DNA from: an uncultured Bacteroidota bacterium
GTDB lineage: Bacteria; Bacteroidota; Bacteroidia; Bacteroidales; 4484-276
DNA: 7,794 nt
Assembly (NCBI GenBank): GCA_903930725.1
Contig: CAIYZW010000936.1
Coordinates: forward strand, 1 to 7,794
Direction of reading: 5' to 3'
The position numbers were made by a program, and so were the translations under genes. The notes under the pieces are model-generated. The model searched no databases. It worked only from the letters and a program-made list of their open reading frames with translations, and was not told the DNA's origin. Below, piece by piece: positions 1 to 5,276 of this stretch; within the stretch, counting starts at the first letter, position 1; the number at the start of each line of letters is the position of its first letter.

Positions 1-42
1 AGAGGCAACAACATTCGTGTAAGAGACAACAACATTCGTGTA
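1..42. repeat. 21-bp direct tandem repeat, two copies, possibly more to the left
   Basis: Bases 1-21 and 22-42 are the same 21-mer apart from one substitution (AGAGGC versus AGAGAC at the start of each unit). Bases 43-59 look like a decayed third unit (TGAAACAAAAAAAT...). The period is a multiple of three. The array touches the window edge, so its full copy number cannot be seen. Confidence 0.8.
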
Positions 43-45
43 TGA
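1..45 (+). CDS. Possible C-terminal tail of an unidentified rightward gene, with a heptapeptide repeat
   Basis: Frame 1 is open from the first base of the window to a TGA at 43-45. It reads RGNNIRV-RDNNIRV-stop, two near-identical seven-residue units encoded by a 21-bp tandem repeat. A hairpin terminator follows about 22 bp after the stop, which is where the 3' end of a gene would be expected. Only 14 codons are visible, so no family can be named. Frame 3 is also open through the repeat and runs on to a TAA near position 68, so the coding frame is not certain. The alternative is a non-coding tandem repeat at the end of a mobile or intergenic element. Confidence 0.3.
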   Translation, partial: RGNNIRVRDNNIRV

Positions 46-66
46 AACAAAAAAATCAATTCCATT

Positions 67-104
67 AAAAAAGGCCACCCAGTTTTGAGCAGCCTTTTTG
101 TTTT
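67..104 (-). terminator. Rho-independent terminator of the oxidoreductase gene, probably bidirectional
   Basis: Read leftward, the transcript forms a 13-bp stem. One arm is bases 99 to 87 (AAAAAGGCTGCTC), the loop is AAAACT, and the other arm is bases 80 to 68 (GGGTGGCCTTTTT). All positions pair if three G-U wobbles are allowed, and a run of T follows. It begins about 25 bases after the oxidoreductase stop. Read rightward, the outer 8 bp (AAAAAGGC/GCCTTTTT) still pair and are followed by TTTTTGTTTT, so it could also stop transcription arriving from the left edge. Confidence 0.8.
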
Positions 105-124
105 AGTTTCCGTTTTTACAGATA

Positions 125-2281
125 TTATTGCAGATTTTTCACCACATCAATCACCTCCGGCAAATCCATGCCCAGGTTTTTGAGGTGTTCAATTTTAGGA
201 ACACCGTTTTTAGTCCAGCCACGACGTTCGTAAACGGCATCGAGGAGCTGTTCGTAGCGGTCTTCGCGATAAGCGCGCATTGCCACCATCTTTTCCTGTG
301 TGGTTTTTCCTTCGGGATCGTAGCCAACCAGTTCTTTTAACTGTTTGTCGTACCTTTCGGCGCGCGATTCGTATTCTTCGGCTGTAACCGGGCCTGCAGC
401 GCGGTAAGGTTGGGCATCATGCTTGCGTAAACCATATCCACGACGGATATTAAAAATTCGCTGGAAGTTATAAACCCTTTCCGACATGCGGATTAACTCT
501 TTTTTATCGAATTCTTTGCCTGTAACGGCTTTATAAATCGTTACGTAATTGTCAACATGTTCCGGTACTTTGGCCGGTTCGCTGGTTTGCGCGTTATTTT
601 CGGGTTCTACGTCGTTCCACGGTAGTTTGCACAAGCCCATCAGCCCAAACCATGTCCTAAACATCGGGAAGTAATGCAAAGCTTCCGCTTTCTTTTCAAA
701 AGTTGGAATCTGATTATTTACCATGTCCATAAATATCAGCCAGGCTTCGTCGTGCTGCGGACCTTTGTTTGTCATCGCATATCCGCCCTGTTGCGCCAAC
801 GATTCTTTGGAAACATACTGCGAATATTCGAGTCCTTTGTTTTCCATACCGATATCCTGCATGAACCCGGCTTCGCCCCAGCCTTTTTCGGCAAAGATTT
901 GTTTCATTTTACGAACGCCCTGCCCGGCAATTAATCCGAATCCTTCGCCCCGGGCAAGTTGGTGTAATAATTCCATTGCAGCATCAGCATTACCAAAGTT
1001 TAGCTTCAGTCCGCCGGTTCGTTCTTCGTTAAGGATACCGTTTTCATAACATTCCATGATAAAACCTACAAGCGTTCCCCACGAAATGGTGCAAATTCCA
1101 TACGTGTCGCAGTAAAAATTAGTTTCGATGGTAAAATCGGGATTGAAAATTCCCATAATCGAACCCAACGAAGATGTTGATTCATATTCCGGGCCATCAA
1201 CAATTACTTTTGATCCTGCGTAAGGCCCGGTTCTCAATAAATAATTATCCACGCCTTTAGCGCAGGCCATGTTGCAGCCAATCCAGCAACCGTCCGGTAT
1301 GCCTTGTGTAAAACGGGCTTTCCATTCGTTGGCGTGAATCTTAATGGCATCTTCATGGCTTCCAAATTTGAAGTTATGAACCGGCAAAAGATCGTAATCG
1401 TTCATGATATGCGTAAGGTGAGCCGTTCCGATAGCCCGCATCTGGCATTGGCTGTCGTCGAGTTCGCGCATTTCTTTATTAAAACGTCTGCCCCTTTCCA
1501 TGATGGCTTCCATATCAACAACATTGTTGAGATTTCCTTTTACACCAGGAATTTTGCAAACGATAGCTTTAATTTTCTTATTTCTGAAAACAGTTCCTAT
1601 TCCACCACGACCGGCTTGTTTGAGCCTTACCAGTTTTCGTTTATTGTCGTAAAAGGTAAAGTTAAGCATCCCAATGAGCGAATAATCGGCGGCAATTCCG
1701 GATGAAATGATGCCAATATTTTTTTTGTCCTTTTCGTCGTCGGCGTACATTTCGGTGAGCAATTCGCCTAAAACATGGCTGTCGTGAGCTTCAAAGTATG
1801 GCGCTTCGTTGATTTCGATCCGGTGGTTTACGCCATCAATAAAAATGACAACATCTTTTTCGGCTTTGCCCTGAATTTCGATGGCATCAAACCCCGAAAA
1901 TTTAAGGAACGGGCCAAAGAAACCACCAACATTGCTGTCAACCGGAATATCGGTTTGTGGTGAGATGCTTACGCAGATTGACTTTCCGGTTCCGGAATAT
2001 TGGGTAATCCCACCAATCGGGCCGGACGAAATATTGATTTCATTTTCGGGGTCGTCCCATTTTGTGTCGGGTTTGGTGGCGTCCCACAAAAGCCGGAGGC
2101 CATAACCTTTGCCACCAATAAATTTTTCTTTCATCAGGGCCGGGACTGGTTTTTCTTTGATTTCATTATCCGACAGGTTGATGTACAGCGTTTTATCAGT
2201 GTAACCTCTGTCTAATGGAGTCCATTCATAATTCCATTCGCGGAGCAGCTTGTGCGATTTTTTTAATTCTGCAACTTCCAT
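125..2281 (-). CDS. Tungsten-type aldehyde:ferredoxin oxidoreductase family protein (AOR family)
   Basis: This 718-residue cytoplasmic oxidoreductase belongs to the AOR family. Characterised members bind a tungsten bis-pyranopterin and one [4Fe-4S] cluster, and typically oxidise aldehydes to acids while reducing ferredoxin. Visible family marks are: the N-terminal domain with FIGGKGYGLRLL (54-65), NVGGFFGPFLKFSGFDAIEIQGKA (117-140) and AGRGGIGTVFRNKKIKAI (223-240); GPEYES (363-368); a pterin-type DxxGxC motif D392-G395-C397; and HDEAW after H510. Cluster ligands appear to be C332, C336 and C340 plus C551 in GLCK. The first spacing is CX3CX3C, not the usual CX2CX3C, and the second pterin motif has G546 where Asp is usual. 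It is about 110 residues longer than the Pyrococcus AOR, through an N-terminal lead of about 25 residues and a C-terminal extension (about 620-718) ending in a YERRGW-type tail. The ATG at 2281 fits a promoter just upstream. No electron-transfer subunit gene is adjacent. The substrate cannot be read from sequence. Confidence 0.93.
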   Translation of the reverse strand: MEVAELKKSHKLLREWNYEWTPLDRGYTDKTLYINLSDNEIKEKPVPALMKEKFIGGKGYGLRLLWDATKPDTKWDDPENEINISSGPIGGITQYSGTGKSICVSISPQTDIPVDSNVGGFFGPFLKFSGFDAIEIQGKAEKDVVIFIDGVNHRIEINEAPYFEAHDSHVLGELLTEMYADDEKDKKNIGIISSGIAADYSLIGMLNFTFYDNKRKLVRLKQAGRGGIGTVFRNKKIKAIVCKIPGVKGNLNNVVDMEAIMERGRRFNKEMRELDDSQCQMRAIGTAHLTHIMNDYDLLPVHNFKFGSHEDAIKIHANEWKARFTQGIPDGCWIGCNMACAKGVDNYLLRTGPYAGSKVIVDGPEYESTSSLGSIMGIFNPDFTIETNFYCDTYGICTISWGTLVGFIMECYENGILNEERTGGLKLNFGNADAAMELLHQLARGEGFGLIAGQGVRKMKQIFAEKGWGEAGFMQDIGMENKGLEYSQYVSKESLAQQGGYAMTNKGPQHDEAWLIFMDMVNNQIPTFEKKAEALHYFPMFRTWFGLMGLCKLPWNDVEPENNAQTSEPAKVPEHVDNYVTIYKAVTGKEFDKKELIRMSERVYNFQRIFNIRRGYGLRKHDAQPYRAAGPVTAEEYESRAERYDKQLKELVGYDPEGKTTQEKMVAMRAYREDRYEQLLDAVYERRGWTKNGVPKIEHLKNLGMDLPEVIDVVKNLQ

Positions 2282-2325
2282 ATCAAGTTTATTTTGAGTT
2301 AATTTTTGTTTTGTTAACTAATTCA

Positions 2326-2355
2326 CAAAAATAGGTTTTTTAAATTTTGTGCAAA
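2326..2355 (-). promoter_or_regulatory. Bacteroidota-type promoter for the oxidoreductase gene
   Basis: On the minus strand, TTTG (2355 to 2352) is followed after 18 bases by TATTTTTG (2333 to 2326). This matches the Bacteroidota -33 TTTG / -7 TAnnTTTG promoter exactly. Transcription would start near 2320, leaving a leader of about 40 bases rich in A before the ATG at 2281. An 8-bp inverted repeat, ATTTTTGT (2302-2309) and ACAAAAAT (2325-2332), overlaps the -7 element and could be an operator, although such AT-rich matches also arise by chance. Confidence 0.55.
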
Positions 2356-2385
2356 CATTTGAGACCCAATTATTCCAATATGCAA

Positions 2386-2431
2386 AAGCGTGCATAACGC
2401 CTTGTTACGCGGTGTGTAGCGGTTTTCGCTT
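2386..2431. repeat. GC-rich imperfect inverted repeat in the divergent intergenic region
   Basis: GCATAAC (2392-2398) and GTTACGC (2404-2410) form a 7-bp inverted repeat around a 5-base loop, fully paired on the minus strand if one G-U is allowed. It is flanked by AAGCG (2386-2390) and CGCTT (2427-2431), and a small AGCG-GTTTT-CGCT hairpin (2418-2430) lies inside. The segment is visibly richer in GC than the AT-rich DNA on both sides. It lies between the two divergent promoter candidates, so it may be a regulatory site or a dispersed extragenic palindrome. I cannot assign it to a known family. Confidence 0.4.
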
Positions 2432-2474
2432 CCTATTTAAAACGGCTAAAGATTATCTCTTACACCAAATTTAT

Positions 2475-2503
2475 TTTGAAATGCCAATTATGTTTTAAAT
2501 TTG
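2475..2503 (+). promoter_or_regulatory. Bacteroidota-type promoter for the thiF-thiS-like pair
   Basis: TTTG (2475-2478) is followed after 17 bases by TAAATTTG (2496-2503), matching the -33/-7 promoter pattern at the short end of the accepted spacing. The start of transcription would be near 2510, with a leader of about 16 bases containing AAAGAAAAGGAAA before the ATG at 2527. This favours the ATG at 2527 over the in-frame TTG at 2476, which overlaps the -33 element and would not be on the transcript. Confidence 0.5.
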
Positions 2504-2526
2504 AGCGCGAATTAAAGAAAAGGAAA

Positions 2527-3129
2527 ATGACGTTTGAAGATATCAAAAAGCAAATCAAAACCAAAACTGTTGGCATTGCCGGTTGTGGCGGTTTAGGCTC
2601 CAATTGTGCGGTAGCTTTGACCAGGGTTGGTGTTGGTCGGCTTATCATTGCCGATTTTGATGTGATCGTCGAATCAAACCTAAACAGGCAGTACTTTTTT
2701 TATGATCAGATCGGGCAGAAGAAAGTGTTGGCTTTAGCAGAAAACATTCGCAGGATAAATCCTTTAACCAGAGTTGATGCATTCGATCGAAAGCTTGATC
2801 CTGCCGGAATTGTTTCACTGTTTACAGGCTGCGATGTAATTATCGAAGCCTTCGATCAGGCCGGGATGAAGGAAATGATTATCGAAACCGTCTTGTCAAA
2901 ACTCCCGAAAACCCCGCTGATTGTAGGAAATGGCATGGCGGGCATTGGAAAAAGCAACCAACTTGGTGTCGAAAAAATAACGGAAAACCTTTATGTTTGT
3001 GGTGATGGTTTGAGTGAAATTTCGGCGGAACTGCCACCGCTTGCTCCCAGAGTTGGAATTGTGGCTAACATGCAAGCCAACCTTGCTTTACAAATTTTAA
3101 TTAATAACTTAAATCAGGAAGAATTATGA
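2527..3129 (+). CDS. thiF: ThiF-family E1-like sulfur-carrier adenylyltransferase (short 'family 2' type)
   Basis: This enzyme activates the C-terminal Gly-Gly of a small sulfur-carrier protein by adenylation with ATP. It is 200 residues from the ATG at 2527, the usual size of the short ThiF family 2, and lacks the CxxC zinc pairs of longer ThiF/MoeB proteins. Visible features are the nucleotide-binding loop GCGGLGSN (19-26), ADFDVIVESNLNRQ (42-55) with D43, D45 and R54, the K65/K66 pair, the family-typical DVIIEAFDQAGMK (103-115), the GNGMAGIGKSNQ stretch (134-145) and APRVGIVANMQAN (173-185). C158 is a candidate thiol, but its role is uncertain. The stop overlaps the start of the downstream carrier gene by four bases (ATGA), implying translational coupling and a direct partnership. 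It is divergent from the tungsten oxidoreductase, with no thiamine genes next to it, so the carrier may feed tungstopterin rather than thiazole synthesis. The symbol reflects family, not proven pathway. Confidence 0.85.
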   Translation: MTFEDIKKQIKTKTVGIAGCGGLGSNCAVALTRVGVGRLIIADFDVIVESNLNRQYFFYDQIGQKKVLALAENIRRINPLTRVDAFDRKLDPAGIVSLFTGCDVIIEAFDQAGMKEMIIETVLSKLPKTPLIVGNGMAGIGKSNQLGVEKITENLYVCGDGLSEISAELPPLAPRVGIVANMQANLALQILINNLNQEEL

Positions 3130-3329
3130 AAATTATACTCAACAACCGTGAAGAAATTTTTGATGAAGATACACTGACTTTTGAAGAATTGTTTCTGATA
3201 AAAAAGTTCAGCTTCAAAATGCTTGTCACAAAATTAAATGGGAACCTTGTTAAAAAAGAAGACCGGTTAACAACCCAAATATATGATGGTGACGATGTTA
3301 CAGTAATGCATTTGGTGAGCGGTGGCTGA
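3126..3329 (+). CDS. thiS: ThiS/MoaD-like ubiquitin-fold sulfur carrier protein
   Basis: This is a 67-residue beta-grasp sulfur carrier. It ends in VSGG, the Gly-Gly tail that is adenylated by the ThiF-like partner and then converted to a thiocarboxylate. The order of elements fits ThiS: an N-terminal strand MKIILNN, a helix around EELFLIKKF, the strand MLVTKLNGNLV and the GDDVTVMHLVSGG end. Its length matches ThiS (about 66 residues) better than MoaD (about 80). It starts inside the stop codon of the upstream adenylyltransferase gene (ATGA, 3126-3129) and is the last gene of this two-gene unit. Sulfur acceptors could be the thiamine thiazole synthase (ThiG) encoded elsewhere or, as the neighbouring oxidoreductase suggests, the dithiolene of a tungsten pterin. 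Sequence alone does not separate the two. Confidence 0.85.
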   Translation: MKIILNNREEIFDEDTLTFEELFLIKKFSFKMLVTKLNGNLVKKEDRLTTQIYDGDDVTVMHLVSGG

Positions 3330-3691
3330 GTAATGTTTTTACCCGATTGGCGCTTTTGTGTGATGTTCACCAAAAAAATAAAGCCATCCATTAACGGATA
3401 GCTTTATAAAAAATGGGGAAATGGGGGGGAAATTGGACTATAAAATTTATTAACGCGAATATTGTTGTAAATGTGTTTTGTGAACTGTTAAGTTATTAAC
3501 AATTTTCGTTACCATCCCAAAACCAACATAGTGCCATTTTTTTGGTTTGAAGAAAAATATTTTTTTATGTGTTGAATAACAACTGATTATCGTAGTTTGA
3601 AATTTTTTCTGCTTTTTGGATTGGTGATGGATTTCCGCCAAAAAAGGGCAGGAGTTTCACATTTGAGAATCTGCTTTTGTAAGATTCCTAT
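3330..3691. other. Convergent intergenic region between the sulfur carrier gene and folC
   Basis: This 362-bp AT-rich gap lies between the 3' ends of two convergent genes. It holds a leftward terminator (3372-3407) and a G-rich patch (GGGG then a run of seven G at 3423-3429). Between 3450 and 3691 there is only low-complexity A/T-rich sequence with short inverted repeats such as GAATC/GATTC near 3665-3687. I see no convincing coding sequence, tRNA or riboswitch. A rightward terminator for the thiF-thiS-like unit is not obvious. Confidence 0.6.
3372..3407 (-). terminator. Rho-independent terminator, leftward, probably ending the folC transcript
   Basis: Read leftward, the stem is bases 3407 to 3396 (ATAAAGCTATCC) pairing with 3389 to 3378 (GGATGGCTTTAT) around the loop GTTAAT. 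It has 12 pairs including one G-U and is followed by a seven-base T run (3378 to 3372). Read rightward, one pair becomes a C-A mismatch and the following bases are A-rich, so it works only for leftward transcripts. The nearest such gene is folC, whose stop is about 285 bases away, implying a long 3' untranslated region. Confidence 0.7.
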
Positions 3692-4981
3692 TTACAAAAC
3701 CTCTGCAACCACAAAAATACTACCTCCAACAAATACCACTTCATCGTTTTTACATTCGGTAAGTGCGGTTTGGTAGGCTTCTTTTACCGATGGAAACACT
3801 GTTCCGGATAATCCAAAAGCCAGAGCCTGGCTCACAAGTGTGTCAGCATCGAGGCCACGTGGGATGTTGGCTTTGCAAAAATAATAGGTTGCATCTTTTG
3901 GCAAAAGTCCAAGAATCCCACCAATATCTTTATCGTTGACCATGCCAAGGACAAAATGAAGTTTTTTCGGTTTCAGGTTATCAAGATCTTTTACCACTTC
4001 GCGGATGCCATCAACATTGTGGCCGCTATCGCAAATTACTAAAGGTGAATTTCCAAGAATCTGCCACCGCCCCAGCAGGCCAGTATTTTTAAACACATTT
4101 TCGATGCCTTTTATCAGATTTTCATCTGAAATTTTGATACCCTGTTCTTTTAAAACCTGAATTGTTTGAACCACTGTAACCACATTTTTAAGCTGAAAGG
4201 TTCCGTTAAGCTGAAAGTTTTGAATCTGAAGAAACGAAACTCCCTTTCGGGAAATCTCTAATTTTTTGTGGCCGTCTTTAAGTACGATTTCTGAACTGAC
4301 CTGGAAATTTTTGTCGGCAAAAGTGATAGGGGCATTTTTTGCTTTGGCCACATTTTCGAAAACCGGCTCTGTTTCTTCCTGCGTTTCACCGATCACCACA
4401 GGCGTTCCGGATTTAATAATGCCCGCTTTTTCGTTCGCTATTTTCTCAAGTGTGTCTCCCAAAAACTGTGTATGATCAAGGCCAATATTGGTTATCACCG
4501 AAACGAGCGGGTTTATAATATTGGTCGAATCGAGCCTGCCGCCAAGCCCAACCTCAATTACAGCAAAATCAACTTTTTCGTCCCCAAAAAAATCAAAAGC
4601 CAGGCCTGCCGTCATTTCAAAAAACGACAGCCCAATCTTTACAAAATCATCTTTCCATTTTTCGATAAACCGCCTTACAGCTTCTTCAGGGATCATTTTT
4701 CCATCAATTTTTATCCGCTCCCTAAAGTCGTTGTAATGCGGCGAGGTGAAAAGCCCCGTTTTAAATCCCGCTTCCTGAAGAATAGATGCAAGCAGATGCG
4801 AGGTGGAGCCTTTGCCATTGGTTCCGGCAACATGAATGGTTTTAAAACTGTTTTGCGGATTTCCCAGAAGGTTGGAAAGCGTAATCGTATTGTCGAGATT
4901 GGCTTTGTAAGCTGCCGCTCCAACACGATGAAACATGGGCAGTTGGTTGTAAAGAAATTCGAGTGTGTCGGCGTAGGTCAT
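3692..4981 (-). CDS. folC: Folylpolyglutamate synthase / dihydrofolate synthase
   Basis: This cytoplasmic Mur-ligase-family enzyme uses ATP to join L-glutamate to dihydropteroate (dihydrofolate synthase) and to extend folate polyglutamate tails. At 429 residues it is full length. Motifs in order are: the N-terminal FHRVGAAAYKANLDNT block (17-32), the P-loop GTNGKGS (53-59), FTSPH (78-82), EVGLGGRLDSTN (143-154), NIGLDH (165-170), EKAGIIK (184-190) with K185 as the likely carbamylated lysine, GRWQ (304-307) ahead of the C-terminal domain, DSGHN (318-322, DGAHN in many relatives), VLGMVNDKD (344-352) and the closing FVGGSIFVVAEVL. All key residues look intact. The ATG at 4981 is preceded by a promoter candidate inside the 64-bp gap from the upstream secreted-protein gene, so folC can be transcribed on its own. 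I see no folate operon partners in the window. Confidence 0.95.
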   Translation of the reverse strand: MTYADTLEFLYNQLPMFHRVGAAAYKANLDNTITLSNLLGNPQNSFKTIHVAGTNGKGSTSHLLASILQEAGFKTGLFTSPHYNDFRERIKIDGKMIPEEAVRRFIEKWKDDFVKIGLSFFEMTAGLAFDFFGDEKVDFAVIEVGLGGRLDSTNIINPLVSVITNIGLDHTQFLGDTLEKIANEKAGIIKSGTPVVIGETQEETEPVFENVAKAKNAPITFADKNFQVSSEIVLKDGHKKLEISRKGVSFLQIQNFQLNGTFQLKNVVTVVQTIQVLKEQGIKISDENLIKGIENVFKNTGLLGRWQILGNSPLVICDSGHNVDGIREVVKDLDNLKPKKLHFVLGMVNDKDIGGILGLLPKDATYYFCKANIPRGLDADTLVSQALAFGLSGTVFPSVKEAYQTALTECKNDEVVFVGGSIFVVAEVL

Positions 4982-5014
4982 CTTTAATTTGATGTGTTTT
5001 ATTTAGTAACCTGG

Positions 5015-5022
5015 CAAAATTA
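5015..5022 (-). promoter_or_regulatory. folC: Candidate -7 promoter element for folC
   Basis: TAATTTTG (5022 to 5015, minus strand) matches the Bacteroidota TAnnTTTG element and would start transcription near 5008, about 27 bases before the folC ATG. No clean TTG/TTTG -33 element lies at the expected distance, so the promoter may be weak. The 10-bp palindrome ATTAGCTAAT (5019-5028) overlaps its upstream edge. No terminator is visible in this 64-bp gap, so read-through from the upstream gene is also possible. Confidence 0.35.
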
Positions 5023-5045
5023 GCTAATCCGGAAGTATTAAATCA

Positions 5046-5276
5046 TCAGTGAAGAACAAGTTTTCTATTCGTCTGGAAATCTTCATTCTTAAAACTGAGC
5101 AGGTAAATCCCGTTTTCGTAGTTCGTAAGATTAATAAAATTCATTTTTGAAGGGTCAAGTTGAAATTTTTCGACTGAACCACCCGTTGCAGCTTGAATTT
5201 CAAGGTTAACAAAGCGTTTCATATTTTTGATTTCTACGCTGAAAATTCTTGATTCCTGGTTCGGGATAATCTGAAT
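5046..5276 (-). other. T9SS type A C-terminal sorting domain (coding segment)
   Basis: Roughly residues 835-910 of the visible protein show the pattern of the Por/T9SS sorting domain: a proline-asparagine near the start (IIPNQ, where many relatives have PNP), a beta-strand set in the middle (FVNLEIQAATGG), then NLTNYENGIYLLSFKN and a basic end (RKLVLH). Such domains direct folded cargo through the outer membrane and are usually cleaved. The usual PNP is PNQ here, but the GIYLL block and basic tail are typical. Confidence 0.8.

Noticed and set aside
1..59. CRISPR array at the left edge
   Set aside because: The 21-bp units are directly adjacent without spacers, so this is a simple tandem repeat.
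1304..1705. Rightward open frame of 133 codons, and several other rightward frames between 128 and 2215
   Set aside because: They lie wholly antisense to the well-supported oxidoreductase gene and show no recognisable family features.
2386..2431. Integron attC site
   Set aside because: The arms GCGTAAC and GTTATGC deviate from the RYYYAAC/GTTRRRY core, no integrase or gene cassette array is present, and the site lies between divergent promoters.
2476..2526. A longer form of the ThiF-like protein starting at an in-frame TTG (2476), adding 17 residues
   Set aside because: The added residues do not match the family start. The predicted promoter -33 and -7 elements lie inside this stretch, and the ATG at 2527 gives the family's normal 200-residue length.
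2282..2526. TPP riboswitch upstream of the thiF-thiS-like pair, suggested by TGAGACCC near 2365
   Set aside because: The partner conserved segments of the THI element (such as CTGAT and the GTTAATACC-like block) are absent, and the predicted transcript starts downstream of this site.
3450..3641. Small leftward open frame of 63 codons in the convergent gap
   Set aside because: It begins at TTG, has no promoter or ribosome-binding site in view, and encodes a low-complexity Lys/His/Phe-rich peptide in AT-rich DNA.
4472..4987. Rightward open frame of 171 codons opposite folC
   Set aside because: It is antisense to a clear full-length folC with all motifs. Its protein is rich in basic and aromatic residues without a domain pattern, typical of a shadow frame.
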